64,000 nt of DNA from Thermomicrobiales bacterium. GTDB taxonomy: Bacteria > Chloroflexota > Chloroflexia > Thermomicrobiales > UBA6265. This document shows, in pieces, positions 40,825 to 51,671 of the stretch. The notes beneath the pieces are model-generated. The model did no database searches and was not told the DNA's origin. It was given only the letters and a program-made list of their open reading frames with translations. The stretch is taken from contig JAHBVL010000003.1 in the NCBI GenBank assembly GCA_019637585.1, forward strand, positions 215,827 through 279,826. Reading direction: 5' to 3'. The stretch's first letter is position 1, and the number at the start of each line of letters is the position of its first letter. The translations under genes and the position numbers were made by a program.

Positions 40825-41730
40825 ATGGCCAAAATCTCCTATATCCCCATCACCTGCAAATCGGCAGTCAATCGCGTCAAGGGAATGCCCTTCAACTGGT
40901 CGCTCAATCCCTATCGCGGTTGCGTACATGCCTGCCAGTATTGCTATGCCCGGGAAACCCACGCCTACCTCGGACTGAATGCCGGAACCGATTTCGAGCG
41001 GTCGATCTTCTACAAAGCCAACATCGCCGACGTGCTGCGACGCGAACTGGCCGCTTCATCATGGCCAGGTGAATCGATTGCGATTGGCACCGCCACCGAC
41101 GCCTACCAGCCAGTCGAAGGACGCCTCCGGCTGACCCGGTCCTGTCTGGAAGTGATGGTCAAAGCCCGCAATCCTGTATCGATCGTGACCAAATCGGGTC
41201 TCATTCGGCGCGACATCGATCTTCTCGCCGAACTGCACCAGCTGGCCGGCGCTCGCGTCTATTTCACGATCACCACGCTCGACACCGATCTCTGGCGGTC
41301 GATCGAACCAGGAACACCTCCCCCATCCACCCGCCTCCAAACGATGCGTCTCCTGGCGGAAGCCGGTATCGTGACAGGCGTGCTCATGGCGCCGGTGATG
41401 CCCGGTCTCACCGACCAGCGCGACACGATCCAGCGTGTGGCTGAAGCCGCTGTCCAGCATGGCGCCGGGAGTTTCACCGCCCTCCCTCTCCGCCTTGCGC
41501 CGCTGGTGAAAGACCACTACCTCTCCTATATCGCCAGCGCTTTTCCCGACCGCTACGCCTGGTATGCCAAGAACTACCGTGGGGACAGCGCGCCCGATGC
41601 CTGGAAAGAGGAGATCGAGAGCCTATCCAATGAAATCAGCCAGAGCGTAGGGCTCCAACGCCGCGAGCGCCCTCAGGCGATGCCGCCATTGCGCCTTGCC
41701 GCCCCAGTCGAGCAGCTCTCCTTCTTCTAA
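40825..41730 (+). CDS. Radical SAM protein, SplB (spore photoproduct lyase)-like/Rv2578c type
   Basis: The protein has 301 residues. The cluster-binding motif CVHACQYCYAR (C-x3-C-x2-C) is at about residues 32-42 in the context NPYRGC, typical of the Rv2578c/SplB-related radical SAM group. Segments IAIGTATDAYQPVEGRLRLT and RVYFTITTLDTDLWRSIEPG, and the C-terminal LPLRLAPLVKDHY, are common to this group. No SPASM or second Fe-S cluster cysteines are seen. Substrate is unknown; these proteins are often annotated as DNA-repair photolyase-like without proof. The ATG at 40825 lacks a clear ribosome binding site, and the mRNA may be leaderless or short-leadered. Confidence 0.82.
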   Translation: MAKISYIPITCKSAVNRVKGMPFNWSLNPYRGCVHACQYCYARETHAYLGLNAGTDFERSIFYKANIADVLRRELAASSWPGESIAIGTATDAYQPVEGRLRLTRSCLEVMVKARNPVSIVTKSGLIRRDIDLLAELHQLAGARVYFTITTLDTDLWRSIEPGTPPPSTRLQTMRLLAEAGIVTGVLMAPVMPGLTDQRDTIQRVAEAAVQHGAGSFTALPLRLAPLVKDHYLSYIASAFPDRYAWYAKNYRGDSAPDAWKEEIESLSNEISQSVGLQRRERPQAMPPLRLAAPVEQLSFF

Positions 41731-41798
41731 CCAGCAGTGACGCCGTTCCGGTAAGATGCGCCTCAGAGATGGTTGTCGCAAAGCAGGAGACGCCCGGC

Positions 41799-43505
41799 GT
41801 GTCGAACGAAAGTACCTGGATTGTCGAACGAAGCGAAGCGGTTTCATCTGGCGGGATGGTGGCGGCGAAAACACTGCAGGCGGCCCGGGCGGGGGCTGAG
41901 ATCCTGCGCAATGGCGGCAACGCCATCGACGCGGCGGTCGCCACGGCACTGGTAGCGGGCGTCGTCGAACAATGGATGAACGGCGTAGGTGGCGGCGGCT
42001 ATCTCGTCCGGCACGATCCTCGCACCGGCGAAACCGACGTCGCCGCCTTTCCCATGGTGTCGCCGAAGAGCGCCCGGCCAGATATGTTCACGCTGATCGG
42101 AACGGGGAGGGACACCGGTCTCTTCGGCTGGCCCTCCGTCGTCGACAGCGCCAACATCGTCGGCCACCGGTCTGTCGCCGTGCCTGGCACAGTCGACGGT
42201 CTCTCCAAAGCGCTCGAGCGGTGGGGATCGATCAGCTGGTCTGCTGCTCTCGATCCCGCCATTCATTGGGCGGACGAGGGGTTCCCCATCACCTGGCATA
42301 CGACGACGAAGATCGCCGCAGATCTGGCCAATCTCCGGAAATTTCCGGCCACCGCCGAGCTTCTCTGTCCAAACGGCGTACCTCCCTGGTCGATTCAGGG
42401 CGAGCCGCTCAAGCGCCTTCGCCAGCCTGATCTCGCTCGGACATTGCGACGGCTCGCCGACCGCGGCCCGCGCGATCTCTACGAAGGTGAGCTGGCCGCC
42501 ACGATCATCGCGCACCTCAACGAAGGAGGCGCCGATTTCGTTGCCGCTGATTTCTCGGATTATCGGACGACCTTCGAGCCGCCCGCCTCAGCGAGCTATC
42601 ACGGCGCAACCCTGCATACCATCGGATTGGGAACTGGCGGCACCACACTGGCCGAATCGATGGAGCTCCTCGATCGCTCCGGCTTCGATGGCAGCGGTCC
42701 CGATTCGGCGTCCGGGATTCACCTGCTGGCGCAGGCGTTTGCCACGGCATTCGCCGACCGGTTCGCCTACCTGGCCGATCCAGACTTCGTCGAAGTGCCA
42801 ATGGAGGCGTTGCTGAGCGATGCCTATCTCGATGCGCGAGCTTCGGCCTTCACATCCGGAGCAGTCGGGCTACCCACCGCAGGCACTCGCTCGGCGCTCG
42901 GCGTGTCGCATGCACTCGCGACGTCGATTCCCGATTTCACCTCGGGAGGCTCGACCACCCATCTGAGCGTCATCGATAAGGATGGCGTCGCTGTTTCCCT
43001 GACCCAGACCTTGCTCAGTGGTTGGGGGAGCCGGGTGACGGTGCCAGGCACCGGCATCATCATGAACAACGGCATGATGTGGTTCGACCCCGAACCAGGA
43101 CGCCCCAACTCCATCGACGGGGGCAAACGTCCCCTCTGCAATATGTCGCCGGCCGTTCTGACCACACCCGACGGCCTGATTGCCGCGCTTGGCGCCAGCG
43201 GCGGCAGGCGGATTCTGAATTGCGTCGCCCAGATGGCCATCAATCTGGTCGACCGGAAACTGGGGATGCAGGCTGCGGTTGCCGCACCACGAATCGACCG
43301 GTCGACGCCCCATCTGATTGTCAGCAACCGGCTCGATGGCGCCATCGTTGACGAGTTGGAAGCGCTAGGACATGCGGTTGCCGTCAAGGACGAGACCCTT
43401 TTGCTTGGCGAGTTCTCCTCACCGGCATGCGTCCGGTTCGATGGGAACACATTCACGGGCGGCGTCGATCCGTGGTATTACCCGGCTACGGCCACCGGCG
43501 TCTAG
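41799..43505 (+). CDS. Gamma-glutamyltransferase family protein (Ntn hydrolase)
   Basis: It cleaves or transfers gamma-glutamyl groups and is made as a proenzyme that cuts itself before a Thr. The 568-residue protein has AAEILRNGGNAIDAAVA-like (AGAEILRNGGNAIDAAVA) near 32-49. The autoprocessing site is GGSTTHLSVIDKDG with nucleophile Thr at about 386, followed by VSLTQTLLSGWGSRV, NNGMMWFDPEPG and NMSPAVL. There is no signal peptide, whereas many GGTs are exported. The start is the GTG at 41799 because AGGAG lies 9 bases upstream; the ATG at 41769 lacks one. True GGT versus glutaryl-7-ACA acylase or hydrolase activity cannot be separated by eye. Confidence 0.83.
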   Translation: MSNESTWIVERSEAVSSGGMVAAKTLQAARAGAEILRNGGNAIDAAVATALVAGVVEQWMNGVGGGGYLVRHDPRTGETDVAAFPMVSPKSARPDMFTLIGTGRDTGLFGWPSVVDSANIVGHRSVAVPGTVDGLSKALERWGSISWSAALDPAIHWADEGFPITWHTTTKIAADLANLRKFPATAELLCPNGVPPWSIQGEPLKRLRQPDLARTLRRLADRGPRDLYEGELAATIIAHLNEGGADFVAADFSDYRTTFEPPASASYHGATLHTIGLGTGGTTLAESMELLDRSGFDGSGPDSASGIHLLAQAFATAFADRFAYLADPDFVEVPMEALLSDAYLDARASAFTSGAVGLPTAGTRSALGVSHALATSIPDFTSGGSTTHLSVIDKDGVAVSLTQTLLSGWGSRVTVPGTGIIMNNGMMWFDPEPGRPNSIDGGKRPLCNMSPAVLTTPDGLIAALGASGGRRILNCVAQMAINLVDRKLGMQAAVAAPRIDRSTPHLIVSNRLDGAIVDELEALGHAVAVKDETLLLGEFSSPACVRFDGNTFTGGVDPWYYPATATGV

Positions 43506-43546
43506 CCGGCGGCAACGAGCCAACCGTCAGGGGATCGTCACACTGA

Positions 43547-44686
43547 ATGTCTGATACCGATACGCCACAGGATTCTGCCGGAACGCAGGAGCCCGCCGAC
43601 CAGAACGAACGGGCTTCGTCCCGCATTCTCCTGATCGCAGCCGCGCTGTTCGGCCTGGCCGCGGTCGCGGTGGTCGGATTTCTGATCAGCAGCCGCGATG
43701 ATGACGCCGAGTCTCCACTGCCGGGCGTACCGGATCAGATCGATCTGGCGGCGCCGCTGCTCCCCGACGGCAGTACCGCGAATCTGATTCACCTGATCGC
43801 CAAACCGGTGCACGAAGGCGAGAACACCTTCGAGGTCCACTTCACCAGCGGGGGCGAAGTGGTCGAACCAGCCGATCCCGGCATCGACGGCGTCGATCTG
43901 ACGCTGGCGCCCTTGGCCAATGCCGATGCCGGCCGGAAGGTGACGCTCGGCCACGACGGCAGCGGCATCTACAGCACGGACGAGCCGCTCGAGCTGACCG
44001 GCGGCTGGTGGGAGATCACCGCCACGATCTTCCCGGAAACCGGCGATCCTCGCTCGACGATCTACTACCTGCTCTTGCCCGATCCCAACATCAACACCAA
44101 TTCGGGCGACACGGCGGCGGGTGATTCCGGGGTCAGATCATTTTTCGAAGCTGGACTGGCGCGCATCGCCGCCACCCACTCGATCAAGTACATCGAGCGT
44201 CTGACCTCCGGCGATGGAGCCGTGTCGATCGTGCAGCGGGAAATCACCTCGGGCGTCGATGGCGCTCCGGCGGCATCCCACTCGATCAACGCTCAGTTCG
44301 AGCTGCTGACCATCGGCGATCAGACATTTCAGCGCGTGCCGGGCGGCAGCTGGTTCGAACGGGAGTTCCTGCCGGTCTATCCGGTCAGCGAGTGGGTGAC
44401 CCTCTATGACGGCGCAACCGGATTCGAGCTTGCCGAGTCGGTGATGGTGAACGGCCGGACCACCCAGATCATCACCTTTTATGTCCCGCAATCCGATACG
44501 TTGCTGCCCGCCTGGTACGCGTGGTGGGTCGATGCCGAAACGGGGTATGTGATCCGGGAAGCGATGATCTCGACCTGGCACTACATGATCTACGAGTTCG
44601 GGGAGTTCAATCAGCCCCTCTCGTTCGACCTGCCGCTTGCCGGCGCATCACCTGTGGCGTCGCCTCTCGCTTCCCCGGCCGGTTGA
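43547..44686 (+). CDS. Membrane-anchored extracytoplasmic protein with YtkA/FixH-like and lipoprotein-like domains
   Basis: The 379-residue protein has an acidic cytoplasmic tail (1-24), one membrane helix (about 25-47, ILLIAAALFGLAAVAVVGFL) and two outer domains. The first (~60-170) has FEVHFTSGG and GIYSTDEPLELTGGWWEIT, resembling the YtkA/CopC-like beta-sandwich found at the end of copper-related proteins, but without obvious Met/His metal ligands. The second (~200-360) resembles LolA/LppX-type lipoprotein folds (FEAGLARIAATHSIKYIERL..YVIREAMISTWHYMIYEFGEF). The tail is Ala/Ser/Pro-rich. Function unknown. It is convergent with uppP, 3 bases away. Confidence 0.65.
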   Translation: MSDTDTPQDSAGTQEPADQNERASSRILLIAAALFGLAAVAVVGFLISSRDDDAESPLPGVPDQIDLAAPLLPDGSTANLIHLIAKPVHEGENTFEVHFTSGGEVVEPADPGIDGVDLTLAPLANADAGRKVTLGHDGSGIYSTDEPLELTGGWWEITATIFPETGDPRSTIYYLLLPDPNINTNSGDTAAGDSGVRSFFEAGLARIAATHSIKYIERLTSGDGAVSIVQREITSGVDGAPAASHSINAQFELLTIGDQTFQRVPGGSWFEREFLPVYPVSEWVTLYDGATGFELAESVMVNGRTTQIITFYVPQSDTLLPAWYAWWVDAETGYVIREAMISTWHYMIYEFGEFNQPLSFDLPLAGASPVASPLASPAG

Positions 44687-44689
44687 CGA

Positions 44690-45571
44690 TCAGCGCAGAC
44701 CGGAGACGAGAATCAGCAACACCAGCAGACCGGCCACGACGCGGTAGATCACGAACACGCGGGTGCTGGAGTGCTGCAGGAAGCGCAGCAACGCGGAAAT
44801 CGCCAGCCACCCCGAAAGTGCGGCGCTGATCATCCCGGCCACCATGCGCACGATCTCTTCCGACGACGGAGCGTCCCGCACGATATCGACCACTCCGCTC
44901 AATCCCGCGACCGCCACCAGCGGGATGCCGAGCAGAAACGAAAACCGGGCCGCATCGGCGCGGGTGATGCCGCGAAAAAGACCCGCCGACAGTGTGATGC
45001 CCGATCGCGAGACGCCCGGGACCAGCGCCAGGCACTGCGCCAGCCCGACAACGGCCGCGTCCTTCCAACCCATCGCCGCCAGACGCCTGCTGCGCGCACC
45101 GGTTTTGTCTGCCCACCACAGGACGAAGGCAAAGAGAATCAGGAGAACCGCCACCGCCGCAACAGCTCGGTCGACGTGGTCCGCATCGTGGAAGAAATCG
45201 TCGATCGCGCCCTGAGAGAGCAGTCCCACGATCCCGCCCGGGATCGACCCGAGCACGATCAGTAGTCCGATCTTTCCTGAGACGGTGCGGTCGTGAAGCG
45301 CGGGATCGTCGCTCGTGCCAGCGTAGTGCAGCGTTCGCAGCGGGTGCCGGAGCGCCAGCGGGATGGCCACGATCATGTTCAGAATGTCTTTGCGGAAGTA
45401 ACCGAATACCGCTATCAGGGTGCCCAGGTGAAGCGCCGCATCGAAGGAAAGCTCGTTCGATTCCCAACCGAAAAGCCACGGCACCAGGATCAGGTGTCCT
45501 GACGAGGAAATCGGCAGGAACTCCGTCAATCCCTGCACGATGCCGAGAACGATCGCTTCGATCACATTCAC
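44690..45571 (-). CDS. uppP: Undecaprenyl-diphosphatase (BacA type)
   Basis: UppP recycles undecaprenyl diphosphate to the monophosphate carrier for peptidoglycan and other envelope polymers. The 293-residue membrane protein has GLTEFLPISSSGHLIL at about 15-30 and PGVSRSGITLSAGLFRG near 193-210, the two signature repeats with the catalytic Glu, Ser and Arg. Eight membrane segments are expected. It overlaps the UPF0104-type gene upstream by 4 bases, which places carrier-lipid recycling together with a lipid-transport or synthase-like membrane protein. The family call is secure. Confidence 0.93.
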   Translation of the reverse strand: MNVIEAIVLGIVQGLTEFLPISSSGHLILVPWLFGWESNELSFDAALHLGTLIAVFGYFRKDILNMIVAIPLALRHPLRTLHYAGTSDDPALHDRTVSGKIGLLIVLGSIPGGIVGLLSQGAIDDFFHDADHVDRAVAAVAVLLILFAFVLWWADKTGARSRRLAAMGWKDAAVVGLAQCLALVPGVSRSGITLSAGLFRGITRADAARFSFLLGIPLVAVAGLSGVVDIVRDAPSSEEIVRMVAGMISAALSGWLAISALLRFLQHSSTRVFVIYRVVAGLLVLLILVSGLR

Positions 45572-46593
45572 TGGCGCGCTCCTGCGGTGGCGACTGTCTG
45601 CTCGGGCCCGTCATGCGCTTCGACCTGCCGCAGCGACAGGTGCAGCCGGCTCCACTCGATAGCGCCCCAGATCGTCACCGGGAAATAGAGCAATGCATGC
45701 ACCAGAATCCCGTAGGAAAGGGCCATCTCGCGCGTCAAACCGAGGGCGCCATTCAGCACGAGGATCACGGCCGCTTCGAACGGTCCAACATAGCCCGGAG
45801 ACGATGGCACGAGCGTCGCCAGATTGGCGATACCGGTCGTCAGCACCGTTTCCGCGACACCCATGACATCGGCGATCTCGCCGCCGAATGCGCGAGCGGT
45901 TACCCAGTAGACCGAGGCCTCGAACGACCAGGCGAGAATCGACGTCCCGCCCACCAGCAGCAGGCTCCGCCAGTTGGTGAACACGCCCAACCCGGCGATG
46001 AACGAATCGGCCATTCGCCCGGCTCGTTCGCTGACCGATCCCGGCAGAAATCCGAGCGCCACCTGCAGAAAACGGTCCCGGACGCTTCCACCATGCGCGA
46101 GCAACATGACCAACGCCAATGCGATCGAAAAGAGCACAGCCGCCAGAACGGCGACATGCCGCAGATCGCTGGTCAGCGACACGAAGACCATCGACACCGA
46201 GATGAAGAGCAGCATGGTGATGCCGTCGAAGATGCGCTCGACGGCAATCGTTCCCAACGCCGCCGATTTCGTCACCGGCGCTCGCTTCGACAGCGCATAG
46301 GCGCGAACGACTTCGCCGGTGCGCAACGGCAGCACATTGTTGGCCATCAGTCCGACTGCATTGATCGAGAGGAGACTCCTCACCGGCACATCGGCAACGG
46401 GCACGAGAAGCAACCGCCAGCGCACCGCCCGAACGCATAGCCCGAGGAAATACAGGACTACCGCTGGGACCAGATACCAGAGGGTCACCTGCCGAAACGC
46501 ATCGCGAACGGCATTGAAATCCTGTCCTCGCAGGGAGAAATAGAGGAACCCCGCGCTGATCAGGAGTCCGATGAGAATACGCACTTTTCGCAT
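45568..46593 (-). CDS. Flippase-like membrane protein (LPG_synthase_TM/UPF0104 family)
   Basis: The polytopic protein has 341 residues and about eight membrane helices, from the ATG at 46593 (MRKVRILIGLLISAGFLYFS). Family marks are LLSINAVGLMANNVLPLRTGEVVRA near 85-110 and LATLVPSSPGYVGPFEAAVI near 262-281. These match the N-terminal half of lysylphosphatidylglycerol synthases and the UPF0104/AglD group, but no aminoacyl-transferase domain is present. A role in moving or modifying a lipid-linked compound is suggested by the family and by the 4-base overlap with uppP; this is inference. The divergent neighbour is aconitase, 262 bases between starts. Confidence 0.8.
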   Translation of the reverse strand: MRKVRILIGLLISAGFLYFSLRGQDFNAVRDAFRQVTLWYLVPAVVLYFLGLCVRAVRWRLLLVPVADVPVRSLLSINAVGLMANNVLPLRTGEVVRAYALSKRAPVTKSAALGTIAVERIFDGITMLLFISVSMVFVSLTSDLRHVAVLAAVLFSIALALVMLLAHGGSVRDRFLQVALGFLPGSVSERAGRMADSFIAGLGVFTNWRSLLLVGGTSILAWSFEASVYWVTARAFGGEIADVMGVAETVLTTGIANLATLVPSSPGYVGPFEAAVILVLNGALGLTREMALSYGILVHALLYFPVTIWGAIEWSRLHLSLRQVEAHDGPEQTVATAGARQ

Positions 46594-46855
46594 AAACGCT
46601 GAGCTGTGTTCTGTCCGCCACGCAGCAGGTGGGATGGGCGAAAAAACTGCGCTCCATGTCGCCACGAGCGCTGTCCAAGTATACGTCCGCCCTCCTCGGT
46701 CCTGGCTGGTTCCCGCTGAAATGAACGCGGAATTCCGACTGTTCTTCCGGGAATTACGCTTGCGGCAATCGTCTAAAATGGAGACATGTGACCGGATTCT
46801 GAACGTCGGTCCATCGAAGCCCACAGACCGGCGATCAACCAGGGAGACCTCGAAC

Positions 46856-49591
<2,736 letters not shown>

Positions 49592-49606
49592 CGGTCGGAA
49601 CCATCA

Positions 49607-49636
49607 GGGAAGGCAGGCACTGGTGCCTGCCTTCCC
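49607..49636 (+). terminator. Perfect 14-bp hairpin after aconitase
   Basis: GGGAAGGCAGGCAC (49607-49620) and its exact reverse complement at 49623-49636 are separated by only TG. It begins 15 bases after the acnA stop. No T-run follows, so it is either a factor-assisted terminator or a 3' stabiliser of the message. Confidence 0.6.
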
Positions 49637-49674
49637 ACAAGAAACCACTCCACAAAAGCCCGATCTCCATCCCT

Positions 49675-50065
49675 GTAGCTGCAGACCCCCGTGTCTGCTC
49701 TTTCCATGGGAAACGATGGCGTTCGTCGCCCGCCTGCCACTATCCCTGTAGCCGCAGACCCCCGTTGTCTCCTCTTTCCATGGGAAACGCTGACACTCAT
49801 CGCCCGCCTGCCAATCACCCTGTAGCTGCAGACCCCCGTGTCTGCTTTTCTCATGGGAAACAATGGCACTCGTCGCCCGCCTGCCAATCCCCCTGTAGCT
49901 GCAGACCCCCGTGTCTGCCTTTCCAGGGGAGATGCCGGCAATACCTCGCCCCGGTTTCCCATGGGAAAAGCAGACACGGGGGTCTGCGACTACTAGGGAG
50001 TAACGGCGACGGTAAGGGATTCACGCCATTCCGCGAGAGAGGAGACAACGGGGGTCTGCGGCTAC
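49675..50065. repeat. REP array C: four ~73-bp direct units and two inverted REPs
   Basis: GTAG heads at 49675, 49748, 49822 and 49895 are followed by C(T/C)GCAGACCCCCGT and GTCTGC, a palindrome around CCCC. Each unit continues with TTTCCATGGGAAACNNTGGC and CGTCGCCCGCCTGCCA. Two inverted heads end in CTAC at 49990-49993 and 50062-50065, the first with GCAGACACGGGGGTCTGCG. Unit spacing is 73, 74 and 73. It lies in the 557-base gap between acnA and the FMN reductase gene (49592-50148); apart from this and the hairpin at 49607 I see no gene there. Confidence 0.88.
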
Positions 50066-50148
50066 AAGGCGAGATGAGCGTGGGAAGATCCGTGTGATAC
50101 ACTTACCTTTGGTTAGTCTGTAATCAAACCGACGTTCCATAGCGCAAC

Positions 50149-50745
50149 ATGGGAGTACCTGAACTGAATACCGAACCCACCTCGATCGGCGTCATAATTG
50201 GCAGCCTTCGGAACAACTCGATCAATCGCCGCATCTTCAACGAGCTCTGCGATCTGACGCCGGACAATGTGAACCTCTACGAAATCGGAATCGGCGACCT
50301 GCCTCACTACAACGAGGATCTCGAGCGCGATCCTCCCCAGCTCGTCACGATGTTCCGCGAGCAGATCGCAGCATCCGACGGCATCCTCTTCATTACCCCC
50401 GAGTACAACCACTCGATCCCCGGGGTGCTGAAAAACGCCATCGACTGGGCGTCCCGTCCCCATAACCCCAGACCGCCGATCTACGGCAAACCGGGCGCGA
50501 TTCTCGGCGGTTCGACCGGTCGCTCCGGAACGATGCGCGCCCAACTGGCCCTCCGGCAAATCCTGCCGGTTTCGAATGTGCTCGTGATGAACAAACCGGA
50601 CGTCTACGTCACCTTCGCCGAAGAGAAATTCGACACTGATGGTCGCCTCGCCGACGAACAGACCATCGACCAGCTACGCGATCTCCTGCAGGGGTTCGTG
50701 GAGTGGATTCACCTGGTGAAACAGGGAAGCGCGCTGGCGGTTTAG
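50149..50745 (+). CDS. NADPH-dependent FMN reductase family protein (flavodoxin fold)
   Basis: A 198-residue reductase of the SsuE/ChrR/azoreductase-like group. The FMN phosphate loop reads IGSLRNNSINRRI near residues 18-30, and the hallmark TPEYNHSIPGVLKNAIDW is near 84-101. GKPGAILGGSTGRSG near 114-128 completes the flavin site. Such enzymes reduce quinones, chromate, nitro or azo compounds; the natural substrate is not clear. The ATG at 50149 lacks a strong ribosome binding site. Just upstream, GTGTGATACAC (about 50092-50102) and GGTTAGTCTGTAATCAAACC (50111-50130) are imperfect palindromes that could be regulator sites. It is convergent with the Nudix gene. Confidence 0.83.
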   Translation: MGVPELNTEPTSIGVIIGSLRNNSINRRIFNELCDLTPDNVNLYEIGIGDLPHYNEDLERDPPQLVTMFREQIAASDGILFITPEYNHSIPGVLKNAIDWASRPHNPRPPIYGKPGAILGGSTGRSGTMRAQLALRQILPVSNVLVMNKPDVYVTFAEEKFDTDGRLADEQTIDQLRDLLQGFVEWIHLVKQGSALAV

Positions 50746-50771
50746 GGGATTGGCTGGCGCCGTCTCGGTTT

Positions 50772-50944
50772 CCGATGGCTCAAGCCAACGGCTAAGACGC
50801 CTCATTGCCTGAAGTGGAAGCAGCTGCCAGGAATGATCGTCGCCTGGGATGGATTGACGGCTCTGTCCTGCGGACAACGAGAATCAGACAGCGATCTCAT
50901 CGCGACGGACGAGGCGTGTTAGCCGCCGGTTTCCAACCGGCGGC
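50772..50944. repeat. Structured intergenic repeat, copy 2 of about 173 bp
   Basis: This is the second copy of the element at 5686-5859, on the same strand and again between convergent genes (FMN reductase and Nudix). Its 3' hairpin reads CCGCCGGTT-TCC-AACCGGCGG. Relative to copy 1, an A-T pair became G-C, with both partners changed, so pairing is kept. The outer arms GGCTAAGACGCCTC (about 50790-50803) and GAGGCGTGTTAGCC (50910-50923) also pair with one mismatch. Confidence 0.8.
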
Positions 50945-50956
50945 TTCATCCAGTTC

Positions 50957-51637
50957 CTAGACCGCGATCCACTCGTCGCCGCGTAGCGCCGCCAGAACGG
51001 CAACCGCCACCCGGTACGGATAGCGATCGATCGACGGATAGATCTCCGATGCGTCCAGCTCGACGGCTGATACCTTCCCTGTTTCGGCATCGATGACAGC
51101 AGCCGCAAACGGCTCCAATGATCCGGAGTAGATGGCCAGGACGTTCTCCACTGGAATCTCCACCAATCCCGCCAGCTCGGCCGGATTTGGCGCATAGCTC
51201 TCCAGCGGATCGTCACGGCGCCAGAGATAGATATCCTGGATCTCCCGGTCGATGATGCCCGGCTCGCTCTCACCCGACCGCACCCGCACACCGGCGAACC
51301 GCATCTCGTCGACAACCGCCTCGACGCCGATCTCTTCGTAGACCTCTCGCCAGACATCCTCGATCGTCTCGCCATGGCCATAGTGACCGCCTACCGTGGG
51401 ATCGAGACGGCCCGGAGCCGTGTCTTTCATCATGCTGCGCCGCTGGAAGAGCACAAAGGGTTGCTGCCCGCGCAGACCGTAGATCCAGACATGGACCGAT
51501 CGGTGCCAGTCGCCGTCGCGATGCACGTCGCCACGCGCTTTGGCGTAGCCGAGCGGCGTGCCATCCGCATCGAGCACATCGAACAGCTCGCTGAGATTCT
51601 GTGGAAAATCGGGAACGGACCGCCGGCTGGTCATCAC
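50957..51637 (-). CDS. Nudix hydrolase
   Basis: The 226-residue Nudix protein hydrolyses a nucleoside diphosphate linked to another group. The N-terminal ~30 residues (DVLDADGTPLGYAKARGDVHRDGDWHRSVHVWIY) resemble the IDI/YfcD-like subgroup that begins LFDVLDxxG. The Nudix box reads GGHYGHGETIEDVWREVYEEIGV near residues 81-103; it has six residues between the first Glu and the Arg where the consensus has seven, while the REVYEE metal ligands are kept. Substrate is unknown. The gene is transcribed towards the 173-bp repeat and lies just downstream of nuoN in the same direction (34 bases), so it may be read through from the nuo operon. Confidence 0.83.
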   Translation of the reverse strand: MMTSRRSVPDFPQNLSELFDVLDADGTPLGYAKARGDVHRDGDWHRSVHVWIYGLRGQQPFVLFQRRSMMKDTAPGRLDPTVGGHYGHGETIEDVWREVYEEIGVEAVVDEMRFAGVRVRSGESEPGIIDREIQDIYLWRRDDPLESYAPNPAELAGLVEIPVENVLAIYSGSLEPFAAAVIDAETGKVSAVELDASEIYPSIDRYPYRVAVAVLAALRGDEWIAV

Positions 51638-51671
51638 ATGATCCCTCCAGCCGGCGAGAACGCGATCGGCG

